A stretch of DNA of 45,863 nucleotides from Gammaproteobacteria bacterium. Its GTDB lineage: Bacteria; Pseudomonadota; Gammaproteobacteria; Steroidobacterales; Rariloculaceae. Where the stretch lies: the NCBI GenBank assembly GCA_022825505.1, contig JAJDWR010000023.1:1-45863 (forward strand), given 5' to 3'. The notes under the pieces were generated by a model. That model did no database searches and was not told where the DNA came from. It worked only from the letters and a program-made list of their open reading frames with translations. The translations under genes and the position numbers were made by a program. Shown one piece after another: positions 38,722 to 45,863 of this stretch. Each line of letters opens with the position of its first letter. Within the stretch, counting starts at the first letter, position 1.

Positions 38722-40115
38722 AATCCTTCCTCCGCAATTTCCATCGCACGGCGGAGAATGGCGCTCTTGGCCATCACCTCATGGTGTTCAAACTCGGGAT
38801 CGCTGTCGGCAACGATACCCGCCCCCGCCTGAAAGCTGTACTTGTCGTCATGAAACACCAGCGTGCGGATGGCGATGGCCTGGTCCATGTTGCCGTTTTT
38901 CGAAAGGTAACCCACTGAGCCGCCATAGAGCCCTCGGGCGACCGGCTCCAGTTCCGCTATCAGTTCCATGGCGCGAACCTTGGGAGCACCCACCAGAGTG
39001 CCCGCGGGAAACGTCGCCGCGAACAGGTCCAACGCGTCATGCTCCTCCTTCAATGTGCCGCGGACACCGCTGACAATGTGCATGACGTGGCTGTAACGCT
39101 CGATCTTGCGGTACGGGTTCACGTGCACGGTACCGCGTTCGGCGACCCGTCCCAGGTCGTTTCTCGCCAGGTCCACGAGCATGACGTGCTCGGCGTTCTC
39201 CTTCGGGTCCGCGAGCAGTTCCGCCTCCAGATCCGCATCCTCCCGCCTGGAAGAGCCTCGCGGGCGCGTGCCCGCGATGGGCCTGAGCGAAGCCTGTCCC
39301 CGATCGAGCTTCACCAGCGCTTCGGGGGACGCACCCGCCACCTTGAGGGATCCGGACTCGAAGAAGAACATGTAGGGAGAGGGATTCAACAGCCGCAACG
39401 CCCGGTAGCACGAGAAGGGATCCAGGTTGCCGGTGCCGGAGAATCGCACCGACATCACGATCTGGTAGATGTCGCCGGCTGCGATATGCCCCTTGCAGCG
39501 ACGCACTGCGTCCATGAAATCGGGCTTTTCGTAGCTTGCGGCTGCCCGCGAGAACACGCGGCGCGGAGTCCCAGCGGCCCGGCGGACGCCAATGCCTCCG
39601 CGCAACGCGTGAATGACCTCCCGGCGAAGATGCCGGCGTTCCACCTCGGAACCGGAGTGCAGCAGCGCAACCCGCCGGGTGAGGTGATCGAACACCAGCA
39701 GGGACCGGGGCACGACCAGCGCAGCCTGGGGTAGCCCCGGCAGCTCGGCCCGGTTGGGCGGCAACCGCTCGAAGTAGTGCACCACGTCGTATCCAAACGC
39801 TCCCACGAGTCCCCCCGTATACGGCAGGCCATCGATCCTCGGCAGCAGTTCCGGGGCGATTTTCATCATCCGGCGCAGCACCCCCAACCATTCGTCGGCC
39901 GTCGAGGGCCGCGGCACCTCGGAGCCGCCGACCAGTAACCGGTCGGGGTACAGTTCAAGGGCCGGCCCCGGGCCGAAACCGAGAAACGAGTAACGGGCGA
40001 GGCGCTCGCCGCCCTCGACGCTTTCCAGCAGAAAACGGGGCTCGAATTCCTTGAGCTTGAGCCAGGCCGACACCGGCGTATCGAGATCCGCCGCAATGTC
40101 GAACGGTGGTTGCAT
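38718..40115 (-). CDS. trpE: Anthranilate synthase component I
   Basis: Converts chorismate to anthranilate. The tryptophan feedback site LLES (S32) is present in the N-terminal domain, so end-product inhibition is likely. The chorismate-binding C-terminal domain has GDIYQIVMSVRFS, PIAGTRPRGSSRREDADLE, DLARNDLGRVA and PAGTLVGAPKVRAMELI. At 465 residues it is a little short, but no motif is missing. It is the first structural gene of the operon, 20 bases after the attenuator T-run. Confidence 0.96.
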   Translation of the reverse strand: MQPPFDIAADLDTPVSAWLKLKEFEPRFLLESVEGGERLARYSFLGFGPGPALELYPDRLLVGGSEVPRPSTADEWLGVLRRMMKIAPELLPRIDGLPYTGGLVGAFGYDVVHYFERLPPNRAELPGLPQAALVVPRSLLVFDHLTRRVALLHSGSEVERRHLRREVIHALRGGIGVRRAAGTPRRVFSRAAASYEKPDFMDAVRRCKGHIAAGDIYQIVMSVRFSGTGNLDPFSCYRALRLLNPSPYMFFFESGSLKVAGASPEALVKLDRGQASLRPIAGTRPRGSSRREDADLEAELLADPKENAEHVMLVDLARNDLGRVAERGTVHVNPYRKIERYSHVMHIVSGVRGTLKEEHDALDLFAATFPAGTLVGAPKVRAMELIAELEPVARGLYGGSVGYLSKNGNMDQAIAIRTLVFHDDKYSFQAGAGIVADSDPEFEHHEVMAKSAILRRAMEIAEEGL

Positions 40116-40135
40116 CGGACTTTCCTGTGATTTCC

Positions 40136-40172
40136 AAAAAAAAACCCATCCCCGAAAACACGAGATGGGTTT
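40136..40172 (-). terminator. trp operon attenuator (intrinsic terminator)
   Basis: Read on the minus strand, AAACCCATC pairs with GATGGGTTT around a 13-base loop, followed by nine T residues. It sits between the leader peptide and trpE. The left arm can instead pair with GAGAGGGT directly after the leader stop, as ACCC-a-TCTC with one bulged base, giving an antiterminator. Confidence 0.92.
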
Positions 40173-40220
40173 GCATGACTGAAACGGACGCTTGGGTCGG
40201 ATTACGCGCGCACTACCCTC

Positions 40221-40268
40221 TCACTGGCGTCCTCGCCACCAGCGCAGCAGACGTGCAGGTTGGCCCAT
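40221..40268 (-). CDS. trpL: trp leader peptide with tandem Trp codons
   Basis: A 15-codon frame (MGQPARLLRWWRGRQ) lies between the promoter and the attenuator and has two adjacent TGG codons. An in-frame ATG four codons upstream would give 19 residues. The stop TGA sits directly against the antiterminator arm GAGAGGGT. A ribosome finishing the peptide would cover that arm and allow termination. A ribosome stalled at the Trp codons would leave it free. Confidence 0.85.
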   Translation of the reverse strand: MGQPARLLRWWRGRQ

Positions 40269-40288
40269 GGGTCCGTTCATGGCGCGAG

Positions 40289-40317
40289 AGTATGTGCCGT
40301 TCGCTTCAGTTGGTCAA
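40289..40317 (-). promoter_or_regulatory. trp operon promoter
   Basis: TTGACC, a 17-base spacer and CATACT form a good sigma-70 type promoter on the minus strand (five and four of six consensus bases). The predicted start of transcription lies just before the leader peptide. No TrpR operator was recognised, so attenuation may be the main control. Confidence 0.7.
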
Positions 40318-40411
40318 GCGCCGCAATGGCAACCGGGACTGATCCTCCTCGCCGTTGGCAGCAAGAGGAACAGGGGACAACGGTGGCGTGCTGGCAGGTT
40401 CGTTCAGCCTG

Positions 40412-40876
40412 TCATGCCACGAGACGGTAGGAGCCGCAAACTGTTCCGTCAATGCGCAGTTGGCCCCTGGCGTCCGACGCGGCCGCGCACCTTGCGCTGA
40501 TCTCCTCTATCTTCGTATCGTCAATCGGGCCCAGCCTCAACTTGATCGTCGCATAGATGCGGATCAATGCTTCAGTTGCCCCGTCGATCCTGATCTGGCC
40601 GGCCTCCCAGCGCGAAACGATGAGCCCCTCCTTGTGGAGCAGCACACCGAGCTGGGCTCGCGTCATGCCCATTTCCGAACGCAGAAACCGCAACTCGGCG
40701 CCAGTCAATCCGCCCTCGGATTCAACCAGTTTCCGAGCGATCAAACGATGCAGCCCACGCGGATTGGGAATGCGGATAATCTCCTCGCCATCGTCGTCGA
40801 TCAGGTTTGCGCCTTGAATCCACACGTTGGGCAATCCGCACTCCGTGTAGTGATAGGCATCGGCTTCAGTATTCAT
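40412..40876 (-). CDS. HTH antitoxin partner of the DUF4258 toxin
   Basis: A 154-residue protein. The N-terminal part (YHYTECGLPNVWIQGANLIDDDGEEIIRIPN) resembles antitoxins found beside DUF4258 genes, often annotated as MqsA/YgiT-like. An Xre-type helix-turn-helix follows: LTGAELRFLRSEMGMTRAQLGVLLHKEGLIVSRWEAG. The tail is probably dispensable. Its ATG overlaps the toxin stop as ATGA. The 19-bp palindrome at the head of the operon is a likely binding site. Confidence 0.82.
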   Translation of the reverse strand: MNTEADAYHYTECGLPNVWIQGANLIDDDGEEIIRIPNPRGLHRLIARKLVESEGGLTGAELRFLRSEMGMTRAQLGVLLHKEGLIVSRWEAGQIRIDGATEALIRIYATIKLRLGPIDDTKIEEISARCAAASDARGQLRIDGTVCGSYRLVA

Positions 40877-41214
40877 CGGACATCTCTCCACATGACAGTA
40901 ACCACGTTGATGGCAGGCCTGTCTGGATCCGGGATAACAACCAGACAGATTTCCCTGCGACCTGAATTGGGTGATTTTCCGCAGATCTTGTACTTGTAGT
41001 AATACGGCCGCGTGGACTCGCCTGGTTCTTCATCGATATGACCAGACGCAAGAATATACATGATGTCGGAAGCGATTATATCTCTCTCCGCCATGCGCTG
41101 TGTGGCATGGCGTGTGTAGGCCAGTTGCAGCTCTTCATTTCCGAGCGCCGCGTAGGCATGAATTCGCGCTTCGGCTTCAGCAGTACTCCAGCAACCCCAA
41201 TCTCTTTGTGGCAT
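40873..41214 (-). CDS. DUF4258 domain protein, probable toxin
   Basis: A 113-residue protein with the DUF4258 core: YTRHATQRMAERDIIASDIMYILASGHI, followed by YYYKYKICGKSP and ICLVVIPDPDRPAINVVTVMW. Such proteins are the presumed toxins of two-gene systems with HTH antitoxins and are related in fold to RelE/MqsR-like RNases; the activity is not proven. A palindrome overlaps the start codon. The first 30 residues are not conserved in the family as I know it, so a later start is possible. Confidence 0.8.
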   Translation of the reverse strand: MPQRDWGCWSTAEAEARIHAYAALGNEELQLAYTRHATQRMAERDIIASDIMYILASGHIDEEPGESTRPYYYKYKICGKSPNSGRREICLVVIPDPDRPAINVVTVMWRDVR

Positions 41215-41231
41215 GCATCAAATTGATGCAT
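41213..41231 (-). promoter_or_regulatory. Perfect 19-bp palindrome over the toxin start codon
   Basis: ATGCATCAA-A-TTGATGCAT is perfect on both sides of a single central base. It overlaps the ATG of the DUF4258 gene. Self-repression by the HTH antitoxin is the likely role; if so, transcription must start very close to the start codon. Confidence 0.6.
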
Positions 41232-41318
41232 ATGTCGCGTCCCGTGAGCACGTGTTCAATCTTGCTGTTTCGTGGAGATTCGGTGCTCGACAGCCGATCG
41301 AGGCGAAAAAATGCGTGG

Positions 41319-43133
41319 TCAAAGATCGTAGAGCAGCGGCAGCACGATGGAATAGCCGGCCCACATCAGGAACATCAGGGGGAGGCCGGCGCGGACGAAG
41401 TCGGTGGCCTTGTAGCCGCCGGCGGACATCAGGAGGATGTTGGTCTTGTAGCCGTAGGGCGTTACGTAGCTCATGTTGGCGCCGAAGATCACCGCCAGCA
41501 CGAACGGCTCCGGCGATGCTCCCAGTTCGTTGGCGATCTGGATCGCCACGGGTGCGCCGATGACCCCGGTGGCGTTGTTGGAGATGATGTTGGTCAGGAT
41601 GGCCATCACCAGCATCAGGCAACTGAGAATCAAGGGGGTCGGAAGGCCCTCCACCAACTGGACGAGCACCTGGGCAAGATACAGGGCTCCGTCTGTCTCG
41701 ATCATCGCCACCCCCAGGGCGAGGCTGGCCACAATGATCATGATGACCGTGGGGGAGAGCGCGCCCGAGGCGTCGCCCCAGCGCAGGCAACGGCTTCCCA
41801 GCATGAGGGCCACGCCCGCAACCGAGGCGGCCTCAATGGGCAGTACTCCCGTGGCGGCGGCAAGGATGACCAGCGCCATGATGAGCAGCGCGCGCGGTGC
41901 CCGATGGGTCCGCGGCAGGTCGGTGGTACCGTCGAGCACCAGCGCCGTCCCGGCTCGCTTCAGGTGCGCCAACTGGGCCGCCGTGCCCTGCACGAGCAAC
42001 ACATCCCCCGAGCGCAACGAAACCGAGCCGATATCGCTTACGAATTCCTCCAGTTCCGGATCCCGCGCCCGATGCAACGCCAGCGGCAGCAGTCCCGTGC
42101 GCTGGGCGAACTGGATGCCCAGCAAGCTGGCGCGGTAGAGCTTCGAGTCCCGCGTGACGACGAGCTGGGCCAGGTGTTGCGGCTCTTCGCCGACCTCGTG
42201 CGCCGTTGCTTCCCGGTGAAGTGTTGCGCGTAGCTGCGCTTCAAAGCGCTTCAGCTTTTCCGGCGTATCGCGCACCACCAGCCTGTCGCCTTCGCGAATC
42301 GTCACCGATGGAAGCCTGGTGACAGTCAGGTCCTCGCCCCGCTCGATTCGATCCACGCGCATTTCGTTGTCAGTCAGCGCCAGACATTCAGCGAACGACA
42401 GCCCGCAGGCGGCGCTGCTGGCCTGGATGTGCAGAACGGCGTTGAAAACGCGTGGCGCGGTATCGGACATGGGGGGCTTGCGTTCGGGCAGCAGCCTGGG
42501 AGCAACCAACCAAAGAAACACCATCCCGAAGGCACCGACAATGACGGCCGGCAGCGCGAAATCGAACATGTTGAAGCGTTCGAGACCCTGGTCCTGGGCG
42601 ATGGCGACCACCAGCAGGTTGGTGGAAGTGCCGATGGTCGTCGCCATTCCGCCCACCAGGGTGGCGAGCCCCATGGGCATCAGGATGGCCGACGGCGAAA
42701 ACTTGTTGCGCACGGCGACGCCGACGAGCATGGGCAGCAGCATGACGACGATGGGCGTGTTGTTGAGGAACGCGCTGAGCACGCCGCTGGCGACCAGCGT
42801 GGCCAGGCTGGCCAGTAGCGGCCTCGCCATCCAGGCCTTGGCGAGGAAGGTCGCCACGGGCTGCAGGGCGCCGGTGACCTCCAGTCCCTTCCCCATGATC
42901 ATGAGGGCGCAGATGGTGATCAGCGCCTCGTGGCCAAATCCAAGAAGAAAGTGTTCGGTTCCAACCACTTCTCCGTGAGACTCGTACGGGAATAGTTGGA
43001 AGCTGAGGATGAGGATGACGAGAATGGCGAGGCTTGAGGCTTCCAGCGGCAGGCGGTCGCGGGTGAACAGGTACAGCGCGAGGGCGGTCAACGCGAGCAC
43101 GAAGATGGTGTGGCCGTCTGGTACGGGAGGCAC
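41319..43133 (-). CDS. SLC13/DASS-type anion symporter with two TrkA_C-like domains
   Basis: A 604-residue inner-membrane transporter of the divalent anion:sodium symporter group, probably for sulfate or dicarboxylates; the substrate is not clear. The first membrane half contains LNNTPIVVMLLPMLV and GTSTNLLVV. A cytoplasmic region at about residues 220-415 contains two RCK/TrkA_C-like segments (VTIREGDRLVVRDTPEKL and VSLRSGDVLLVQGTAAQL). The second half repeats the motif as SNNATGVIGAPVAI and YKTNILL. No ATG fits; the GTG giving VPPVPDGHTIFVLALTALAL, preceded by GGAG, is the best start. It stands alone. Confidence 0.85.
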   Translation of the reverse strand: MPPVPDGHTIFVLALTALALYLFTRDRLPLEASSLAILVILILSFQLFPYESHGEVVGTEHFLLGFGHEALITICALMIMGKGLEVTGALQPVATFLAKAWMARPLLASLATLVASGVLSAFLNNTPIVVMLLPMLVGVAVRNKFSPSAILMPMGLATLVGGMATTIGTSTNLLVVAIAQDQGLERFNMFDFALPAVIVGAFGMVFLWLVAPRLLPERKPPMSDTAPRVFNAVLHIQASSAACGLSFAECLALTDNEMRVDRIERGEDLTVTRLPSVTIREGDRLVVRDTPEKLKRFEAQLRATLHREATAHEVGEEPQHLAQLVVTRDSKLYRASLLGIQFAQRTGLLPLALHRARDPELEEFVSDIGSVSLRSGDVLLVQGTAAQLAHLKRAGTALVLDGTTDLPRTHRAPRALLIMALVILAAATGVLPIEAASVAGVALMLGSRCLRWGDASGALSPTVIMIIVASLALGVAMIETDGALYLAQVLVQLVEGLPTPLILSCLMLVMAILTNIISNNATGVIGAPVAIQIANELGASPEPFVLAVIFGANMSYVTPYGYKTNILLMSAGGYKATDFVRAGLPLMFLMWAGYSIVLPLLYDL

Positions 43134-43223
43134 GTATGCAGGTCTCCGGCGGAAATCAGGACACGTAATAGCACGGTATGGGGTTGGTCGCCAGCCCGGT
43201 TGAGGCCGTATGTCGGGTTTATT

Positions 43224-43450
43224 GGGGGCGAGGGTGCGGGCGCACAGCCGTGGCGGCTTTACCGAGCCTGCCATTCATTTGAGGGAAGATTAGTCGCGCT
43301 TGGTGGGGCGAGGGTGTGGGCGTACAGCCGTTGGCAGCTTAACCGAGCCCGCCATCCCTGGCGGGCTCGGATCGGGGTTCGGTGCTCCTGGCCATCCGTG
43401 GCCTCGCTCCGAACCCACGACGCTGCCAACGGCTGTACGCCCACACCCTC
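43224..43450. repeat. Nested inverted-repeat element with a partial direct copy
   Basis: Two perfect 29-base inverted arms lie at 43310-43338 and 43422-43450 (GAGGGTGTGGGCGTACAGCC... and its exact reverse complement). Between them are a perfect 11-bp hairpin (43343-43353 with 43360-43370) and a second dyad GGGTTCGG/CCGAACCC (43375-43382 with 43409-43416) that encloses GGCCA-TCCG-TGGCC. A diverged direct copy of the left arm plus the start of the first hairpin lies at 43224-43275. There is no open frame of interest inside. The form fits a REP/BIME-like or MITE-like element. It fills most of the 446 bases between the transporter and the ATPase gene. Confidence 0.75.
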
Positions 43451-43552
43451 TCTGTGGTGGCTTCGAGTCAGTGGCATCGGCAACCCGTCCCGCGGACGAC
43501 ACTATTCGGCCAGCAACCGAGTTGTCCTGCGAGGTCATCAAGGCATTCAGGG

Positions 43553-43572
43553 TATGATGCGCCGCGCAGGAG
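43553..43572 (+). promoter_or_regulatory. Possible -10 box and ribosome binding site of the ATPase gene
   Basis: TATGAT at 43553-43558 is a good -10 match and is followed, after a short leader, by AGGAG seven bases before the ATG. A matching -35 box was not found at the right distance, so activator-dependent or weak transcription is possible. Confidence 0.4.
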
Positions 43573-43579
43573 AACGATC

Positions 43580-44593
43580 ATGTTGAACGCAGTCAAGCTA
43601 AGGAACTTCGGACCGCTCACCGAACTCGATTGGCCGGGTCTCGGCGCCATAAATCTGGTAATCGGCGGCAACGGGTCCGGAAAGACATTCTTGCTGAAGG
43701 CTCTCTACAGCGCGACGAGGACATTGGAGGATTACAAGCGCGGCGAAGACCCGCGCACGGCGTCAGCAATTCTTGCCGACAAACTCTATTGGACGTTTCA
43801 GCCGGGCAAGATCGGAGACTTGGTAACCAAGGGCGTGGACGGCACCCTGTCTTGCGATGTGCAATTTGACGGGCGACATTTCAGTTTCAGCTTCGGGAAA
43901 GACACGGCAAAGCGGATTTCCTTTCTGGAGAATCACGTTCCACCGAGATCGGGCAACTCCATTTTTTTGCCCGCCAAGGAAGTTCTCTCCCTGCATCGAA
44001 TTATTCTGAAATCCCGCGAGCAGGATAGGTCGTTTGGATTTGACGACACGTATCTCGACCTTGCCCGAGCTCTACGCCAGTCGACGACTCGTGGAAAAAA
44101 CTACGCGCAATTTGCCACCTCTCGTCGCAGGCTGGAAAGGATGTTCGGGGGGCGCGTTGAATTCGATGAGGCGTCCGATCAGTGGCGGTTCAAGAAGGGA
44201 AACCAAAGGTTTCCCATCGGTGTTACGGCCGAAGGAATCAAGAAAGTAGCGATTCTCGATACGTTGCTGGGCAACAGGTATCTGGACACGAGTTCGATCG
44301 TGTTTTTCGATGAGCCGGAGGCAGCCCTGCATCCCGCCGCCATTTCCATTCTGCTGGATATTGTTGCCCTTCTGGCGCAGCGGGGCATCCAGTTCTTTCT
44401 CGCCAGCCACTCCTATTTCGTGGTGAAGAAATTGCACTTGATCTCTCGGCAATCAAATATGTCCATTCCCGTGATTTCACTGCGGGAAACCGGGGCCAAC
44501 CTGGACAATCTCAAACAGGGCATGCCCGATAACCCCATCGTCGATGAGTCAATCCAGCTCTACAAGGCAGAAGTCGAGTTGTCGCTCCAATGA
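43580..44593 (+). CDS. AAA family (ABC-ATPase fold) protein of a putative defence pair
   Basis: A 337-residue SMC/OLD-like ATPase. It begins VKLRNFGPLTEL, typical of AAA_15/AAA_21 proteins. Walker A is GGNGSGKT (29-36), a signature-like helix is TAEGIKKVAILD (216-227), Walker B is SIVFFDEPEAALHP (239-252) and the H-loop is FFLASHSYF. A central FLPAKEVLSLHRI motif recurs in such ATPases. No Toprim domain follows, unlike OLD. The stop overlaps the start of the next gene as ATGA, so the two products are made together. ATPases of this class drive many antiphage systems. I prefer this ATG because AGGAG precedes it; the open frame upstream runs into the repeat element. Confidence 0.82.
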   Translation: MLNAVKLRNFGPLTELDWPGLGAINLVIGGNGSGKTFLLKALYSATRTLEDYKRGEDPRTASAILADKLYWTFQPGKIGDLVTKGVDGTLSCDVQFDGRHFSFSFGKDTAKRISFLENHVPPRSGNSIFLPAKEVLSLHRIILKSREQDRSFGFDDTYLDLARALRQSTTRGKNYAQFATSRRRLERMFGGRVEFDEASDQWRFKKGNQRFPIGVTAEGIKKVAILDTLLGNRYLDTSSIVFFDEPEAALHPAAISILLDIVALLAQRGIQFFLASHSYFVVKKLHLISRQSNMSIPVISLRETGANLDNLKQGMPDNPIVDESIQLYKAEVELSLQ

Positions 44594-45123
44594 CTACCCA
44601 GCCCATTGTCGAATCGGAGATGACATTCGGCCCGTACCCCGAAGGCCAGTGCTTTCATGTCGAGAAGAGCGGCGCCTATGCAGCCATTCAGCATGGTGTG
44701 CCCATGGCGGAATTCCTGTTACTGCGCATCGAAAACGAGAGGCCTCCGGTGATTTTCGTGGTGGAGGCAAAGTCCAGCACTCCGCAACCGATAACACAGC
44801 CGAACTTTGATGACTTCATCAATGAAGTACGGGAGAAGCTGGTTAACGCCTTTTCCTTGGGGTGGGCAGCCTGTCTGAAGCGGCATCGGGAGGCCGATAC
44901 GGAACTTCCGGACCCATTCAAGACTCTTGACCTGTCACAAGCTCAAGTCAGGTTCGTGTTGGTGATCAAGGGCCATCATGAATCCTGGCTTCCTCCCATA
45001 CAGGACGCGATGGCCATAGCGCTGCGTTCCACCGTCAGGACTTGGGCGTTCAACCCGAACTCGGTGGTCGCCATCAACGACGTGTTAGCGGAAAAACACG
45101 GCTTGATTCTTTCCGAGCGGTAG
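44590..45123 (+). CDS. Small protein with a PD-(D/E)XK-like core, partner of the ATPase
   Basis: A 177-residue protein I cannot assign to a named family. The segment at residues 38-63 (PMAEFLLLRIENERPPVIFV followed by VEAKSS) has the strand-turn-strand pattern of PD-(D/E)XK nucleases, with E41 in place of the first acid and E59-A-K61 as the ExK motif. A helix (FDDFINEVREKLVNAFSLGWAACLK) and a strand (VRFVLVIKGH) follow as the fold would require. It may be the effector of the ATPase encoded just upstream, with which it overlaps by four bases. A non-catalytic version of the fold is also possible. Confidence 0.6.
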   Translation: MTTQPIVESEMTFGPYPEGQCFHVEKSGAYAAIQHGVPMAEFLLLRIENERPPVIFVVEAKSSTPQPITQPNFDDFINEVREKLVNAFSLGWAACLKRHREADTELPDPFKTLDLSQAQVRFVLVIKGHHESWLPPIQDAMAIALRSTVRTWAFNPNSVVAINDVLAEKHGLILSER

Positions 45124-45441
45124 AGTGACGCGGGAGACTGGCCGAAAGTGTCCCAGAAAACCGTGCATCGTCTTGGTCATCCGCCAGACGGTTGAAGTGA
45201 TCTCATCAAGCCCGCAGATTCAACCCATCCACGAGCAACCCAATCTGGGAGTAAGGGCGGAAACAAAGGCAGGTGAGAAGTCTTGATCGGGTTTTGATTC
45301 TGAACCAACAGAACAATGAGAATCGGACGAGTTAGTTCATAACTATATGATCTAACATACGTTTTTTTCGATCCAATTCTTGATCGCGTTTTGATCGAAT
45401 GGATCGGGCAGCCCGCGAGGGTGCCGTCAGCATCGGGACAT
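45124..45441. other. AT-richer intergenic region with an 18-bp direct repeat
   Basis: This 318-base gap has no convincing gene. It is visibly richer in A and T than its surroundings. TCTTGATCGGGTTTTGAT at 45281-45298 recurs with one change at 45379-45396. The minus strand reads GLPDPFDQNAIKNWIEKN before several stops, perhaps the scrap of an old gene. A TATGAT box near 45346 could belong to the promoter of the following transporter gene. Confidence 0.35.
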
Positions 45442-45863
45442 ATGCTTAGACAATCCGCCAAACCCTCCATCAACCTGCAGAGTTACCTTGGCGTCTTCCG
45501 CTACAGCCGCCGAGCGGTAGAACTCGTGTGGTCCACCCACAAGGGTCTGACTATCGCGCTGGCGCTGCTGACGGTGACAGCGGGAGTTTTGCCGGCGGGC
45601 ATCGCCTACGTGGGCAAACTGATCGTCGACGCGGTGGTGGCCCAGATCGACGTAGTTCGGCTGGGAGGCGAGGTCGCCTACGGGGAAGTCCTGCTCTGGG
45701 TCCTGGTGGAAGGCCTGCTGGTCGCGTCGATGACCGGCGTGCAACGGGGTATCGGCTTCTCGCAAGCCCTGCTCCGCGTGCTGATCAGCCAGCGGGTCAA
45801 TGTGCTGATCCTGGAAAAGGCGCTGACGCTGGAGCTCGCGCAGTTCGAGGATTCGGAGTTCTA
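45442..45863 (+). CDS. ABC exporter, N-terminal membrane part (incomplete)
   Basis: The first 140 codons of a gene cut by the window end. The product starts MLRQSAKPSINLQSYLGVFRY. It has a first membrane helix (GLTIALALLTVTAGVLPAGIAYVG) followed by KLIVDAVVAQ, a second hydrophobic stretch (EVLLWVLVEGLLVASM), and the cytoplasmic coupling region RVLISQRVNVLILEKALTLELAQFEDSEFY. This layout is typical of type IV ABC exporters with fused membrane and ATPase domains. The ATPase domain would lie beyond the window, and the substrate cannot be told. GGGA precedes the ATG. Confidence 0.8.
   Translation, partial: MLRQSAKPSINLQSYLGVFRYSRRAVELVWSTHKGLTIALALLTVTAGVLPAGIAYVGKLIVDAVVAQIDVVRLGGEVAYGEVLLWVLVEGLLVASMTGVQRGIGFSQALLRVLISQRVNVLILEKALTLELAQFEDSEF

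Noticed and set aside
45177..45473. A 98-codon minus-strand frame before the ABC exporter
   Set aside because: No ribosome binding site or family pattern, and it overlaps the start of the exporter gene; the gap looks non-coding.

Overview
The window comes from the chromosome of a GC-rich gammaproteobacterium, probably uncultured or environmental. The evidence is gene order and content. The block glyA-nrdR-ribD-ribE-ribBA-ribH-nusB-thiL-pgpA, a full-length one-chain PurL, a two-cysteine OxyR next to katG, parE-parC, a DUF1820 gene and an attenuated trp operon all fit that class. No species can be named from the sequence alone. Most genes lie on the minus strand.

Layout. 1-279: the 3' end of epmB. 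304-5089: a coiled-coil DUF1640-type protein, then topoisomerase IV (parE-parC). 5192-8546: divergent oxyR and katG, closed by a strong hairpin. 8625-11159: a TonB-dependent receptor with unusually acidic loops. 11265-18662: xseB, then the converging long operon glyA-nrdR-ribD-ribE-ribBA-ribH-nusB-thiL-pgpA, whose genes overlap or nearly touch. 18714-26463: a histone-deacetylase-like hydrolase, purL (TTG start), a metallo-beta-lactamase-fold hydrolase, a DUF1820 protein and a GlcD-type flavoprotein. 26597-26686: tRNA-Ser(CGA).

26689-31399 is an accessory island directly beside the tRNA. It holds hipBA with a textbook HipB operator; an AbiEi-like gene followed by a 30-codon stump of its toxin; an orphan ribbon-helix-helix gene; parD with a broken parE; a PIN-toxin/RHH pair under a palindrome; and a second parE scrap. 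31388-33074 carries a methyltransferase, an unrecognised small protein and a STAS protein. 33271-40317 is a complete trp operon (trpE-G-D-C-F-B-A plus a DUF2007 gene) with promoter, leader peptide containing two adjacent Trp codons, antiterminator and terminator all visible. 40412-41214 is a DUF4258/HTH toxin-antitoxin pair with a perfect palindrome over its start. 41319-43133 is an SLC13-type transporter with TrkA_C-like domains.

43224-43450 is a compact element built from nested inverted repeats. It is followed by a two-gene module (43580-45123): an ABC-type AAA ATPase and a small protein with a PD-(D/E)XK-like core, a candidate antiphage or abortive-infection system not matching a system I can name. 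The window ends inside an ABC exporter gene.

Biologically, the conserved part covers riboflavin, tryptophan, purine and one-carbon metabolism, DNA topology and peroxide defence. The accessory part is dominated by toxin-antitoxin loci in various states of decay and one possible defence operon. The most useful new leads are the ATPase/nuclease-like pair beside the nested repeat element, and the layered toxin-antitoxin remnants next to tRNA-Ser.
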